Positions 16,276-25,066 of a DNA stretch of 64,000 nt are shown in pieces. The notes beneath the pieces are model-generated. The model worked only from the letters and a program-made list of their open reading frames with translations. It did no database searches and was not told the DNA's origin. The stretch's first letter is position 1, and each line of letters starts with the position of its first letter. The translations under genes were made by a program, and so were the position numbers. Source of the DNA: DATAEG01 sp051001975 (lineage in GTDB: Bacteria > Actinomycetota > Actinomycetes > Mycobacteriales > Jatrophihabitantaceae); assembly GCA_051001975.1 (NCBI GenBank), contig JBPCMU010000105.1:38197-102196 (forward strand), written 5' to 3'.

Positions 16276-17280
16276 TCAACCGCCCTCCAGCCGGACTCCC
16301 GCGTAGGCGACGGTCGCCACCAGCAGCCAGGACACCAACCCGAGCAACACCGCCCGGCCGCCGGTGCGGCGCAAGGTGGGCAGATGGATGCCGGTACCGA
16401 GCCCGACGAGCGCAGCAACCAGGAGCGCGCCTTGCACCATCTTGGCCAGATGAAGCCAGCCGGAGGGGACCAGACCGGTGCTGGCGATCGCGACAGCGAT
16501 CAGGAAGCCGAGAACGAACAGCGGCATCACCGGCGGGCGGTGCGCAGTACCGGCCGACTGTCGGCGTCGGCTCATGGCGACGCCGGTGACCAGCGGTGCC
16601 AGCAGCACCACCCGGGTGAGCTTGACGACCACGGCGGTCGACAGCGCCCCGGGCACCCGGTTCGCGGTGGCCACGGTCTGGCCGACGTCGTGCACGCTCG
16701 CACCGACCCACGAGCCGAACGACGAGATGTCGAGGCCCAAGGGCGATCGCAGCAACGGCAACACGACGATCGCGAGGCTGCCGCACAGCGTGACCAGTGC
16801 GATCGCGACGCCGGTGTCCTCCTCGTCACCATCGGCTACCGGCGCCATCGCGGCAACGGCTGAGGCGCCACAGATCGAGAACCCGGTCGCCACCAGAAGC
16901 CTGCGTGCCGGCGAGACGCCCAGCGCCCTGCCGATCAGCTGCGTCCCCGCGAACGTCACGGCGATGGTGACCACCACGACCGCCAACCCGTCCGCGCCGA
17001 GCCTGGCCAATTGCCGGAGAGAGAGCTGCAGGCCGAGCAGGACGACCGCGATCCGCAGCAGCCGGTGACTTGCGAAAGACGTCCCCGGCCGCAGCGCCGG
17101 ACGATGCAATCCGGTGTTCACGATCACCGCGCCCAGAACGACACCGGCGGTTGACGGGTTCACCGCCGGGACGGCTGCCGAAATGAGGTAGGCAGCCACG
17201 CTCGCCGCGCCGACCAGTGCCAGTCCGGGCAGCAACCGGAGCACGGCCGTCGGCACCCGACGGACAAGGTTGGCCACCAC
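16276..17280 (-). CDS. YeiH/UPF0324-type membrane protein, putative sulfate exporter family
   Basis: Polytopic membrane protein of 334 aa with about ten hydrophobic segments. The stretches STAGVVLGAVIVNTGLHRPA, LRIAVVLLGLQLSLRQL and TGFSICGASAVAAMAPV are characteristic of the COG2855/YeiH family, annotated as putative sulfate exporters, though transport function is poorly proven. The start is chosen at GTG 17280; the frame is open to 17445 but that part is not family-like. Stops 15 nt from the convergent xerC stop. Confidence 0.8.
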   Translation of the reverse strand: MVANLVRRVPTAVLRLLPGLALVGAASVAAYLISAAVPAVNPSTAGVVLGAVIVNTGLHRPALRPGTSFASHRLLRIAVVLLGLQLSLRQLARLGADGLAVVVVTIAVTFAGTQLIGRALGVSPARRLLVATGFSICGASAVAAMAPVADGDEEDTGVAIALVTLCGSLAIVVLPLLRSPLGLDISSFGSWVGASVHDVGQTVATANRVPGALSTAVVVKLTRVVLLAPLVTGVAMSRRRQSAGTAHRPPVMPLFVLGFLIAVAIASTGLVPSGWLHLAKMVQGALLVAALVGLGTGIHLPTLRRTGGRAVLLGLVSWLLVATVAYAGVRLEGG

Positions 17281-17365
17281 GGCTTCACTGTCGGCGCGCG
17301 AACCTTGCAGCGGTAGCCTGCCCGGTGCTGTATGGATACAAGCCGATCTTGTAGCACGCGAAGAC

Positions 17366-17902
17366 TCACGGGTCGCCGGTCCAGGGCAGCAAGCGCACCG
17401 GACCCAGGCGACGCAGCAGCGTGAGCGGATCGAAATACTGCCCACCGCGGCGGGCGCCCCAGTGCAGGCAGGCTCCGGCGGCGAGAGTGCCGTGCCGGCC
17501 GAGCACCGTCGCGATGACGGTCCCCACGATCACGGCCTGGCCGACCCGTACCTGCGGATGTACCGGCTCGTATTCCGTCGTGATGCCGTCCGAGTGGGCC
17601 AGCACCACCACCCCACGGCCGGCTACCGAGCCGGCAAAACGCACCACTCCGGCGCGGGCGGCAAGTACCGGAGTGCCCGTCGTGGTGGCCAGATCGACGC
17701 CGCGATGGCCTGCGGCGTACGGCGTCGGTGGCGGTTCGAAGGGGCGCAACACCCGCAACGGATCGGTGGGCGACCGGTATGTCGCGGCGGGTACGGGTGC
17801 TGGCCCAACCCGCGGCGTGGCAGTGGCCGAGACCCGAACCACCGGTGCTACGGCAAGCACCACCGCTACGGCGCACAGCAGACCCGCCTGAACCCGACGC
17901 AT
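17366..17902 (-). CDS. M23 family metallopeptidase-like protein, secreted
   Basis: 178-aa protein with a signal peptide (RRVQAGLLCAVAVVLAVAPV, about residues 2-28) and an M23/LytM-type domain. The first zinc pair is present in GHRGVDLA (His and Asp). At the usual HXH site the sequence is CLHWGAR: the zinc-binding second His is kept, but the first, catalytic His is Cys. This CLHWG form recurs in actinobacterial relatives, and the gene lies near rpsB as its mycobacterial counterpart does. It may bind peptidoglycan or have weak or altered activity rather than be a normal endopeptidase. Confidence 0.85.
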   Translation of the reverse strand: MRRVQAGLLCAVAVVLAVAPVVRVSATATPRVGPAPVPAATYRSPTDPLRVLRPFEPPPTPYAAGHRGVDLATTTGTPVLAARAGVVRFAGSVAGRGVVVLAHSDGITTEYEPVHPQVRVGQAVIVGTVIATVLGRHGTLAAGACLHWGARRGGQYFDPLTLLRRLGPVRLLPWTGDP

Positions 17903-17948
17903 CCGATCAGGATCACCGCGCGGGCCGCGCCGCGAGCTCGCCAGTCGC

Positions 17949-17977
17949 TACCTGTGCACAGCGCGCGGCCTGTGGAC
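17949..17977 (-). repeat. 29-bp conserved element, copy 2 (upstream of M23 gene)
   Basis: Read on the minus strand this is 28/29 identical to 10864-10892 (one C/T difference), including the palindrome CTGTGCACAG. It ends 47 nt before the M23 start codon, the same distance as copy 1 has to yraN. It is also 9 nt beyond the 3' end of the LuxR gene, which reads away from it upstream. Confidence 0.7.
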
Positions 17978-17985
17978 TGCTCAAG

Positions 17986-20900
17986 TCAGATGGTGGGCAG
18001 CAACCCGTCCCGGCGTGCGATAGCGGCGGCCTCCGTGCGGCTGCCGGCGCCCAGCTTGGCCAGGATGTTCGACACGTGCACGCTCGCCGTCTTCTCACTG
18101 ATGAACAGCGCACGACCGATCTGACGATTCGTTCGGCCGGCCGCCACCAGGGCGAGGACCTCCCGCTCGCGGGGTGTGAGCGCATCGGAGGTCGCCTTTG
18201 CACCGCGCCGCGCGCTGCCACCCAGTTCGCGTAGCTCGGCCAGCAGAGGTTGCGCGCCCAGTCGTTTTGCCGTCGCCCGAGCCGTGTCGGCCAGTGTCCG
18301 CGCCTCGTCCACTTCTCCGACTGCGCGCAGCACCGCCGCCAGCCGAGCCTGCGTTCGCGCGTGCTCGTAGGCGTACCTGTCGACGCTGCTGTCCAGCGCA
18401 GCACGCCACGCCGAGATCAGCTCCTGCTCGTCCGGTGCGTCGATGCCGGCCAACCAGCGCAATCGCAACCACTCCGCGTTGAGTCGGACGAACCAGGCCA
18501 ACCCCTCGGGGCCGAGGGGTCGCGCTGCGTTCGGCCTGACGCGGTCGCCGGCAGCCTCGCGTGCAGTCGCGACGATCGGGGTCAGTCGGGTGACCACGGC
18601 GCCTCGCTCGGCCTCCGTCCAACCCGATGCGGCCGACGCGGCGACGCCCACCGCCAATGCGGTGAGCCTGATCCGGCCGAGGAACAGCGGGTTGATCCAG
18701 TGTTCGACGACGACGTCGACGATTTCGTCGAACAGATCCAGGGCGCGCGTCGGCTCGCCGGTGGCCAAGTACATTTCCATCGCCGGGCCGGCGAAGTTGA
18801 CCGCGATCATCGGGTCCTTGTCCCACCACGGGCGCACTTCGGACAGCAATTCGAGCAGCGTGGCGTTGCCCCGCCCGGCCTTCACATGGGTCGAGGCGGC
18901 GTCCAGCGCCGCCTCGGCGAAAGGAGGCGGCGACTCGCCGGTCACCGAGCCGACCCGGGCCGCCTCGTCCCAGTTCCCCCTGTTGTACTCGACGAGGGTG
19001 AGCAGCACCCGCGCGTCGAGCGGGTGCACCGACCACGGCATGCCGGCCGCCGACCCGCGATCGATCGCCTCGTGCAGCTGGACGGTCGCATCATCGATCC
19101 GGCCCAGGTCGTAGTACAGAAAGGCGAGCGCGATCCTGCTGCGCAGCTGTGCATTGAGGCTGCGGCTGCCGCCGGTACGGGCCCGATCGACCGCTTCCAG
19201 CAGCCACCGCTCCGCCTCGTCGGGGGAGCCGGCCCGCTGCCCGATCCGGGCCAGAGTCTCCCGGGCACTCGCCTCGGTCTCCGGCAGTCCCAGCTCGCGG
19301 GCCATCTCCAGCGCGGCGTGCGCCTCTTCAGTGGCCAATTCTGCGCGGTTCAAGGCGATCGCGGTGCGGGCGTGTTGGGCCAGCGCTCTGGCGCGAGACT
19401 CGTTGGGCACGGACGGGTCGGTCAGTGACAGCGCTTCCTCCGCGCGCAGGAGGGCCTGCGCGTCCATCCCGATGGACAGTTCGGTGGTCGCCGCTTCGTG
19501 CAGCAAGACCTGCCGCACCTTCGGATCGGCAGTGCGCGGCAGGCTGATGATCGCGGCCGCCAGCAGTTGCTGCGCGCGGAACGGATGCCCGGCCGCGGAC
19601 ATCGCCTCCGCCGCCGTGAGCGTCAGATCGATCAGGCCTTCATCAGTGGCATCGGCGTCGGGATGTACCGACGGCCAGAGCGCGAGGGCGGTGTCGAAGT
19701 GCAGCATCGCTTCCCACGGCGCGGCGACGGCGAGCGCGTCATCGCCGGCCCGGATACTGGCCTGCAATGCGGTCGGTTGGTCGTAGGAGAGTCGGGCGTG
19801 CCGGGCCAGTTCGGCTGCGGTTCCGGGGATCTCGCCCTTCGCCAGCACCGCCGCGTAGGCGGCGTGCAGCCGGACCCGCTCGCCGGGCAGCAAATCCTCG
19901 TACACGACTTCGGCCAGCAACGCGTGCCGGAAGGCGTAGTCGGCATTGCCGCGAGGAATCAGCACGTTCGCCTCGACGGCCGCCCGTACCGAATCCTCGA
20001 GAAGTTGATCGGGCAGATCGACCACTGCAGCCAGCAGCGCGTGGGAGACCCGCCGACCGGCCACCGACACCGCGCGAACCACTTGCCGCGTCTCGCCGGA
20101 CAATCGTTCGACGCGTACCAGCAGGAGGTCCGCCAGGTCTGTCGGCAGCGCGGCGGAGTCGTCCATCACGGCGACCAGTTCTTCGGTGAAGAACGCGTTG
20201 CCCTCGGCCCGGTCGACGATCGTCTGGATCGAGCTTGCCGGGATCGGGCCGGGATGCAGTTGGAAGATGAGCGTCCGCACGTCGGCAGCGCCGAACGGGG
20301 ACAACGGCATGCGCTCGACGTCGTCCAGCCGGGCCCACTCGGCGGCGGTTGCTCGCAAGGGGTGGCGACGGTGCAGGTCTTCGGAGCGGTAGGAGACCAC
20401 GAAGTGCAGCTGTGCTCCGGATTGTCGGGCCAGCAGGAAGCTGATCAGGTGACGCGACGATTCGTCGGCCCAGTGCGCGTCCTCGATCACGAAAACCACG
20501 GGTTGGTCCGCGGCCAGCGCGGTCAGCGCGGTGTGTACTGCCTCATAAAGCACGCTGCGATCGACCCGGTGGTCAGCGGGTTCCGCGCCGCCCATCGTGC
20601 GTCGGGCCGGGAGCAGTCGAGCGATCGCGGGGGCTGCCTCGAGGGCGTGTTGGGCAGCGTCCGGGCGCTCCCGGGACAACCGGCCGAAAGCGTCGCTGAA
20701 CGGGAGGTAGGGTAGTGCGCCGCCGTCCAAGTCCAGGCAATGCCCGACCAGGACGAGGGCGCCTTCGCCGGTCGCCCAGCCACCGAATTCGCGTAGTAGG
20801 CGGGACTTGCCGACGCCCGCGTCGCCGGTCAGCAGGACCGCGTGCGATGCCGGCTGATCGCCCCTGGGGTCGAGCAGCTCGTGCAATCGGGTCAGCTCGG

Positions 20901-21033
20901 AGCTTCGTCCCACGAAAGGGGCACTCGCCGCTCGAGAGGTTGCCACATCGTCCATCATGGCCGACGCGTCTGACCGGATATCGGTAGTGCCCGGGTGCGC
21001 CCGCACAGTGGTCGAGTCAGGCAACTCGTGCAT
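17986..21033 (-). CDS. Large ATP-binding LuxR-family transcriptional regulator (LAL type)
   Basis: 1015-aa regulator. The N-terminus has a AAA/NACHT-like ATPase: Walker A GDAGVGKS at about residues 70-77, and Walker B VVFVIEDAHWADESSRH. A long central region of helical repeats resembles the TPR sensor of MalT-like proteins. The C-terminus carries a LuxR helix-turn-helix, LTPREREVLALVAAGRTNRQ then IGRALFISEKTASVHVSNIL. ATG 21033 is used; TTG 21066 or the Met-Met about 26 residues later are possible. The effector and targets are unknown; no obvious target operon is adjacent. It overlaps the small gene upstream by 17 nt. Confidence 0.92.
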   Translation of the reverse strand: MHELPDSTTVRAHPGTTDIRSDASAMMDDVATSRAASAPFVGRSSELTRLHELLDPRGDQPASHAVLLTGDAGVGKSRLLREFGGWATGEGALVLVGHCLDLDGGALPYLPFSDAFGRLSRERPDAAQHALEAAPAIARLLPARRTMGGAEPADHRVDRSVLYEAVHTALTALAADQPVVFVIEDAHWADESSRHLISFLLARQSGAQLHFVVSYRSEDLHRRHPLRATAAEWARLDDVERMPLSPFGAADVRTLIFQLHPGPIPASSIQTIVDRAEGNAFFTEELVAVMDDSAALPTDLADLLLVRVERLSGETRQVVRAVSVAGRRVSHALLAAVVDLPDQLLEDSVRAAVEANVLIPRGNADYAFRHALLAEVVYEDLLPGERVRLHAAYAAVLAKGEIPGTAAELARHARLSYDQPTALQASIRAGDDALAVAAPWEAMLHFDTALALWPSVHPDADATDEGLIDLTLTAAEAMSAAGHPFRAQQLLAAAIISLPRTADPKVRQVLLHEAATTELSIGMDAQALLRAEEALSLTDPSVPNESRARALAQHARTAIALNRAELATEEAHAALEMARELGLPETEASARETLARIGQRAGSPDEAERWLLEAVDRARTGGSRSLNAQLRSRIALAFLYYDLGRIDDATVQLHEAIDRGSAAGMPWSVHPLDARVLLTLVEYNRGNWDEAARVGSVTGESPPPFAEAALDAASTHVKAGRGNATLLELLSEVRPWWDKDPMIAVNFAGPAMEMYLATGEPTRALDLFDEIVDVVVEHWINPLFLGRIRLTALAVGVAASAASGWTEAERGAVVTRLTPIVATAREAAGDRVRPNAARPLGPEGLAWFVRLNAEWLRLRWLAGIDAPDEQELISAWRAALDSSVDRYAYEHARTQARLAAVLRAVGEVDEARTLADTARATAKRLGAQPLLAELRELGGSARRGAKATSDALTPREREVLALVAAGRTNRQIGRALFISEKTASVHVSNILAKLGAGSRTEAAAIARRDGLLPTI

Positions 21034-21235
21034 GCTCGGCACCGGGCTGGCCACCGCTGGCTTCAACGGGCAGTTGGCTGAGCGTTGCCGCCTGCCGGGC
21101 CGGTCCGCGGTGGCGGCGCAGCCAGCGCCATCCGTGCCGCCGATGCGAACTATTCGCTGCGGCGAACTCGCGGGTGAGCACCTCCCGCCGGTAGTCGAGT
21201 TCGGCGTGCGCGGAATCGAGCCTGAACTGCGTCAT
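21017..21235 (-). CDS. Small basic hypothetical protein
   Basis: Predicted 72-aa protein beginning TQFRLDSAHAELDYRREVLT, followed by a basic stretch (SSHRRHGWRWLRRHRG). Not recognised as a named family. Reasons to think it is real: an excellent GAGGAG ribosome site 6 nt before ATG 21235, and an end that overlaps the LuxR regulator start by 17 nt, which implies co-translation. The N-terminal half is predicted helical and acidic/basic mixed; no signal peptide or membrane segment is seen. It could be a cofactor or modulator of the regulator; that is inference. Confidence 0.55.
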   Translation of the reverse strand: MTQFRLDSAHAELDYRREVLTREFAAANSSHRRHGWRWLRRHRGPARQAATLSQLPVEASGGQPGAEHARVA

Positions 21236-21708
21236 GGTGAGCTCCTCGTCGTCCTCGTCGGGCAGTGGCCCGCTACTAGTGACGGTTTCCACCGGCGTGA
21301 ATCGACAGTGCGCGACTGAGGCCGCCGCAGGCATCAGGAGTACGCCCTAGATCGGTCGACTGACTACCGCGCAGGCCTTAGTTCACGGGGGACGCGATTG
21401 GTCCCGGGCCCGGCAGACCAGGTAGAGTCAGCGGCGTCTTGCCAATGGCTAGGCGCGCACCAAGAGCACCACCAGCACTGGGCGAGAGCCCAGTGACTTC
21501 GCGTGTCCGTCCGGCGATGTCTGTCGGATCGGCGGCGCTCCTCGGTCCGTCCCGATTTCGGGAACGGCGTGAGTCGTCGCGACACCGGGCACCAGGGTGG
21601 CGGGTCACCGATCCGCCGCGACAAACCGAGAACGCGTTCGCGCGTGGCCGTGGCAGCTCAGCCTGCCCGGGCACAGCAACGCACGAGCACAGCAAGGAGG
21701 GCGTCGGC
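21236..21708. other. 473-bp intergenic region upstream of rpsB
   Basis: No protein-coding signal was found here. It separates the minus-strand small gene and LuxR regulator from the plus-strand rpsB-tsf operon and should contain both promoters. A TAGAGT hexamer at 21423 could be a -10 element for rpsB, without a good -35. A hairpin at 21476-21495 falls inside the resulting long leader. Confidence 0.5.
21476..21495 (+). promoter_or_regulatory. Perfect stem-loop in the rpsB leader
   Basis: CACTGGGC and GCCCAGTG form an 8-bp perfect stem closed by a GAGA (GNRA-type) tetraloop. It lies 213 nt before the rpsB start with no T-run after it, so a structured leader is more likely than an intrinsic terminator. 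S2 represses its own operon in Escherichia coli; whether this hairpin does that here is inference. Confidence 0.4.
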
Positions 21709-22671
21709 ATGGCCGTCGTCACGATGAGGGAAATGCTCGATTCCGGCGTGCACTTCGGGCACCAGACCCGCCGGTGGAACCCAAAGATGAAGAGATTCAT
21801 CTTCACCGAGCGCAATGGCATCTACATCATCGATCTGCAGCAGACGCTCAGCTACGTCGACAAGGCGTACGAGTTCGTCAAGGAGACCGTCGCCCACGGC
21901 GGCAGCGTGCTGTTCATCGGGACCAAGAAGCAGGCCCAGCAGGCCATCGCCGACCAGGCCACTCGAGTGGGCATGCCCTACGTGAACCAGCGGTGGCTCG
22001 GCGGAATGCTCACCAACTTCCAGACCGTGCACGGTCGGTTGCAGCGCCTGAAAGAGCTGGAAGCACTCGAGCAGAACGGCTGGGAAGGCACCGCCACCAA
22101 AAAGGAGCAGCTCATCCTGACCCGCGAGAAGGTCAAGTTGGAGCGGACCCTCGGCGGGATCCGGGAGATGGCCCGAGTGCCCAGCGCGGTGTGGATTGTC
22201 GACACCAAGAAGGAGCACATCGCCGTCGGTGAGGCACGCAAACTGCACATCCCGGTGATCGCGATCCTGGACACCAACTGCGACCCGGACGAGGTCGACT
22301 ACAAGATCCCGGGCAACGACGACGCGATCCGCAGCGCGGCGCTGCTGACCCGGGTCATCGCCGACGCGGTGGCCGAGGGCCTGATGGCCCGCGCCGCTGG
22401 GTCTGCGAACGCCGGCCGGGATGGCGCCGACGCCAAACCCGAGCGCGGTCAGCTCGGCGCCGACGAGCCGCTGCCGGAGTGGGAGCGGGAGCTGCTCACC
22501 ACCAACAAGGCGGCCGCTCCGGCTGCCATCGACGCGCCCGCCGCTGAGGCGCCGGCCGCTGAGGCGCCGGCCACTGAGGCGCCGGCCACTGAGGAGCCGG
22601 CCGCTGCGGCGCCGGCTGCCACCGAGGCGCCGGCCGTCGAGGCCGCCGACGCACCGGAAGCAACGGTCTGA
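21709..22671 (+). CDS. rpsB: 30S ribosomal protein S2
   Basis: Ribosomal protein S2, 320 aa. The family core is intact: MREMLDSGVHFGHQTRRWNP, FIFTERNGIYIIDLQQTL, NQRWLGGMLTNFQTV and IPVIAILDTNCDPDEVDY. The start ATG has an AAGGAGG site. After about residue 265 there is an Ala/Pro/Glu tail built from repeats of EAPA, encoded by near-identical GCCGGCC-containing units around 22550-22630. S2 is usually 230-290 aa, so this tail is an extension; it is probably disordered. First gene of the rpsB-tsf pair. Confidence 0.98.
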   Translation: MAVVTMREMLDSGVHFGHQTRRWNPKMKRFIFTERNGIYIIDLQQTLSYVDKAYEFVKETVAHGGSVLFIGTKKQAQQAIADQATRVGMPYVNQRWLGGMLTNFQTVHGRLQRLKELEALEQNGWEGTATKKEQLILTREKVKLERTLGGIREMARVPSAVWIVDTKKEHIAVGEARKLHIPVIAILDTNCDPDEVDYKIPGNDDAIRSAALLTRVIADAVAEGLMARAAGSANAGRDGADAKPERGQLGADEPLPEWERELLTTNKAAAPAAIDAPAAEAPAAEAPATEAPATEEPAAAAPAATEAPAVEAADAPEATV

Positions 22672-22753
22672 TCCACCACCGGCGTTGCCCAGATCTGGCC
22701 GGGCCACACCGAACCACCCTGCAATCGATGAGCTGAAGGACGAGACGGGAACG

Positions 22754-23608
22754 ATGGCGAACATTTCTGCCGCTGACGTGAAGCGGCTGCGCGAGACGAC
22801 CGGCGCCGGCATGCTGGACTGTAAGAAGGCGCTGGAAGAGGCCAATGGCGACTTCGACGCGGCAGTCGAGATCCTGCGGGTCAAGGCCGGTGCCAAGGTG
22901 CAGAAGCGCGGCGCCGAGCGCACCACCAGTAACGGCCTGATCGCCGCAGCCGAGGGCGCGATGATCGAGCTGGCCTGCGAGACCGACTTCGTCGCCAAGA
23001 ACGAGCAGCTGCAGACGCTCGCCGGTGACATCGTCGCGCACCTGGCCGGATCCGCGGCGTTCGAGGCGTTGGCCGGGGTGGCGGACCCGATCGGGTCCGC
23101 CGCCAAGCTACTCGAGGAGAAGCTCAAGGACGGCCGAACCGTCGGCGAGAACGTCGACGCGGTGGCCGCCGTGATGGGCGAGAAGCTCGAACTGCGGCGC
23201 GCGGTGAAGCTGTCCGGCCAGGTCGCCACCTACCTGCACAAGAAGGCCGCCGACCTGCCCGCCCAGATCGGTGTGCTGGTGCAGTACGCCGGTGACGATC
23301 TGAGCGCTGCGCGTGCCGTGGGCATGCAGATCTCCGCGATGCGGCCGGTCTACCTGTCCCGCGACGACGTCCCGGCCGAGACTGTCGAGAAGGAGAAGCG
23401 CATCGCCGAGGCGGCCGCCCGCGAAGAGGGCAAGCCCGAGCAGGCGATCGCCAAGATCACCGAGGGCCGGCTCAACGGATTCTTCAAGGACAACGTCCTG
23501 CTGGAACAGTCCTCCGTGCACGACAGCAAGAAGAGCGTCAAGGCGCTGCTGGACGATGCCGGCGTGCTGGTCACCGGTTTCGCGCACTTCGAGATCGGCC
23601 AGGGCTAG
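22754..23608 (+). CDS. tsf: Translation elongation factor Ts
   Basis: Guanine nucleotide exchange factor for EF-Tu, 284 aa. The N-terminal UBA-like domain reads ADVKRLRETTGAGMLDCKKA, and the signature ELACETDFVAKNEQ is present, with the C-terminal domain ending VTGFAHFEIGQG. Start ATG 22754 lies 82 nt after rpsB. This rpsB-tsf-pyrH-frr order is conserved through most bacteria. Confidence 0.98.
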   Translation: MANISAADVKRLRETTGAGMLDCKKALEEANGDFDAAVEILRVKAGAKVQKRGAERTTSNGLIAAAEGAMIELACETDFVAKNEQLQTLAGDIVAHLAGSAAFEALAGVADPIGSAAKLLEEKLKDGRTVGENVDAVAAVMGEKLELRRAVKLSGQVATYLHKKAADLPAQIGVLVQYAGDDLSAARAVGMQISAMRPVYLSRDDVPAETVEKEKRIAEAAAREEGKPEQAIAKITEGRLNGFFKDNVLLEQSSVHDSKKSVKALLDDAGVLVTGFAHFEIGQG

Positions 23609-23669
23609 CCCTGAGCCATTAGGGCAGGATCGCAGCAGCAGACCGGCTGATACGACGAGGAGGCGGCAC

Positions 23670-24449
23670 ATGCCCGACCACGGAACGACCGCCTCCTCCA
23701 GGCATTCCGCCGGCTCTGCGGTGCTCCTCCCGGAAGGTCAGTACCGGCGGGTGATGCTCAAGCTCTCCGGCGAGGTGTTCGGCGGCGGCGCGATCGGCGT
23801 CGACCCGGCGGTCGTCGAGTCGATCGCCGCAGAGATTGCCGACGTCGTGCATTCCGGCACGCAGGTGGCCGTCGTCAATGGGGGTGGTAACTACTTCCGC
23901 GGTGCGGAGCTCAGCCAGCGGGGCATGGACCGGGATCGCGCGGACTACATGGCGATGCTCGGCACGGTGATGAACTGCCTGGCGCTACAGGACTTCTTGG
24001 AGAAGCGCGGCATCACCACCCGGGTGCAGACCGCTATCGCGATGGGCCAGGTTGCTGAGCCATACATCCCGCGGCGCGCCGAGCGACACCTGGAGAAGGG
24101 TCGTGTGGTGATCTTCGGCGCCGGCGTAGGCATGCCGTTCTTCTCCACCGACACCGCCGCTGCGCAGCGTGCGCTGGAGATCGGCTGCGAGGTTCTGCTG
24201 ATGGGCAAGAGCGGAGTCGACGGGGTGTATGACGCCGATCCGAAGACGCATCCGGACGCGGTGAAGTACGACGCGATCAGCTACGACGAGATCCTGCAGC
24301 GCGATCTGAAGGTTGCCGACGCGACCGCGATCAGCCTGTGTCGCGACAATGCGATGCCCATGATCGTGTTCGGTCTCGGCGCGGGCGCGATCTCTCGGGT
24401 CGTCCGAGGTGAGAAGATCGGGACATTGGTTGGCGGCACCATCAGCTGA
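23670..24449 (+). CDS. pyrH: Uridylate kinase
   Basis: Phosphorylates UMP to UDP; hexameric amino-acid-kinase-fold enzyme, 259 aa. Seen: KLSGEVFGGGAIGVDPAVV, the nucleotide-binding VVNGGGNYFRG, and the sugar/metal region LLMGKSGVDGVYDADPKTHP. The start ATG has a strong GAGGAGG site. About 25 non-conserved residues precede the first strand. It supplies UDP for UDP-GlcNAc used in cell-wall synthesis by the dcw genes, an indirect link. Confidence 0.97.
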   Translation: MPDHGTTASSRHSAGSAVLLPEGQYRRVMLKLSGEVFGGGAIGVDPAVVESIAAEIADVVHSGTQVAVVNGGGNYFRGAELSQRGMDRDRADYMAMLGTVMNCLALQDFLEKRGITTRVQTAIAMGQVAEPYIPRRAERHLEKGRVVIFGAGVGMPFFSTDTAAAQRALEIGCEVLLMGKSGVDGVYDADPKTHPDAVKYDAISYDEILQRDLKVADATAISLCRDNAMPMIVFGLGAGAISRVVRGEKIGTLVGGTIS

Positions 24450-24503
24450 CGGCACGGCCGGCGCATCCGGCCGACGACCCATCCGAAGACGAAGGGGCCC
24501 GCG

Positions 24504-25061
24504 GTGATCGACGAAACACTCTTCGAGGCCGAAGAGAAGATGGAGAAGGCGGTATCCGTCGCACGCGACGATATGGGTAGCCTCCGAACCGGTCGCGCCA
24601 CGCCGAATGCCTTCGCCCGGCTCACCGTCGACTATTACGGCGCACCGACGCCGATCCCGCAGATGGCGTCGGTGAGCATCTCCGAGGCGCGGATGGCCGT
24701 CATCAAGCCGTATGACGCTTCGCAGATGGGCGCCATCGAGAAGGCCATCCGGGACAGCGATCTCGGGGTGAACCCGACCAACGACGGCATCATCATCCGG
24801 GTGGTGTTCCCGCAACTGACCGAAGAACGCCGCCGCGAGATGGTCAAAGTGGCGCGCAGCAAGGGCGAGGATTCGAAGGTCTCGATTCGCGCCGTCCGTC
24901 GGCACGCGAAGGATTCCCTCGACAAGCTGTCGAAGGACGGCGAGGTCGGTGAAGACGACGTGCACCGCGCCGAGGGTGAGCTGGACAAGCTGACGGCCAA
25001 GTACGCCGCGCACGTCGACGAGCTCGTCAAGCACAAAGAAGCCGAACTCCTCGAGGTCTGA
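24504..25061 (+). CDS. frr: Ribosome recycling factor
   Basis: Splits post-termination ribosomes with EF-G. 185 aa, the full family length. Signature sequences: MEKAVSVARDDMGSLRTGRA, the hinge and domain II PTPIPQMASVSISEARM, and the C-terminal helix VSIRAVRRHAKDSLDKLSKD. GTG start, 54 nt after pyrH, and 5 nt before cdsA starts. Confidence 0.98.
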   Translation: MIDETLFEAEEKMEKAVSVARDDMGSLRTGRATPNAFARLTVDYYGAPTPIPQMASVSISEARMAVIKPYDASQMGAIEKAIRDSDLGVNPTNDGIIIRVVFPQLTEERRREMVKVARSKGEDSKVSIRAVRRHAKDSLDKLSKDGEVGEDDVHRAEGELDKLTAKYAAHVDELVKHKEAELLEV

Positions 25062-25066
25062 GGCGG

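Noticed and set aside
19498..20715. 405-codon open frame on the plus strand
   Set aside because: It is the antisense shadow of the LuxR regulator; codon use is Arg/Gln/Gly-biased and no family sequence is seen.
22550..22630. Repeats in the rpsB 3' end as a mobile or CRISPR-like array
   Set aside because: They encode the in-frame Ala/Pro/Glu tail of S2 and have no spacers; ordinary low-complexity coding repeats.
23608..23625. Hairpin GCCCT-N8-AGGGC after tsf as a terminator
   Set aside because: A 5-bp stem is too weak, and pyrH follows closely in a conserved operon order.
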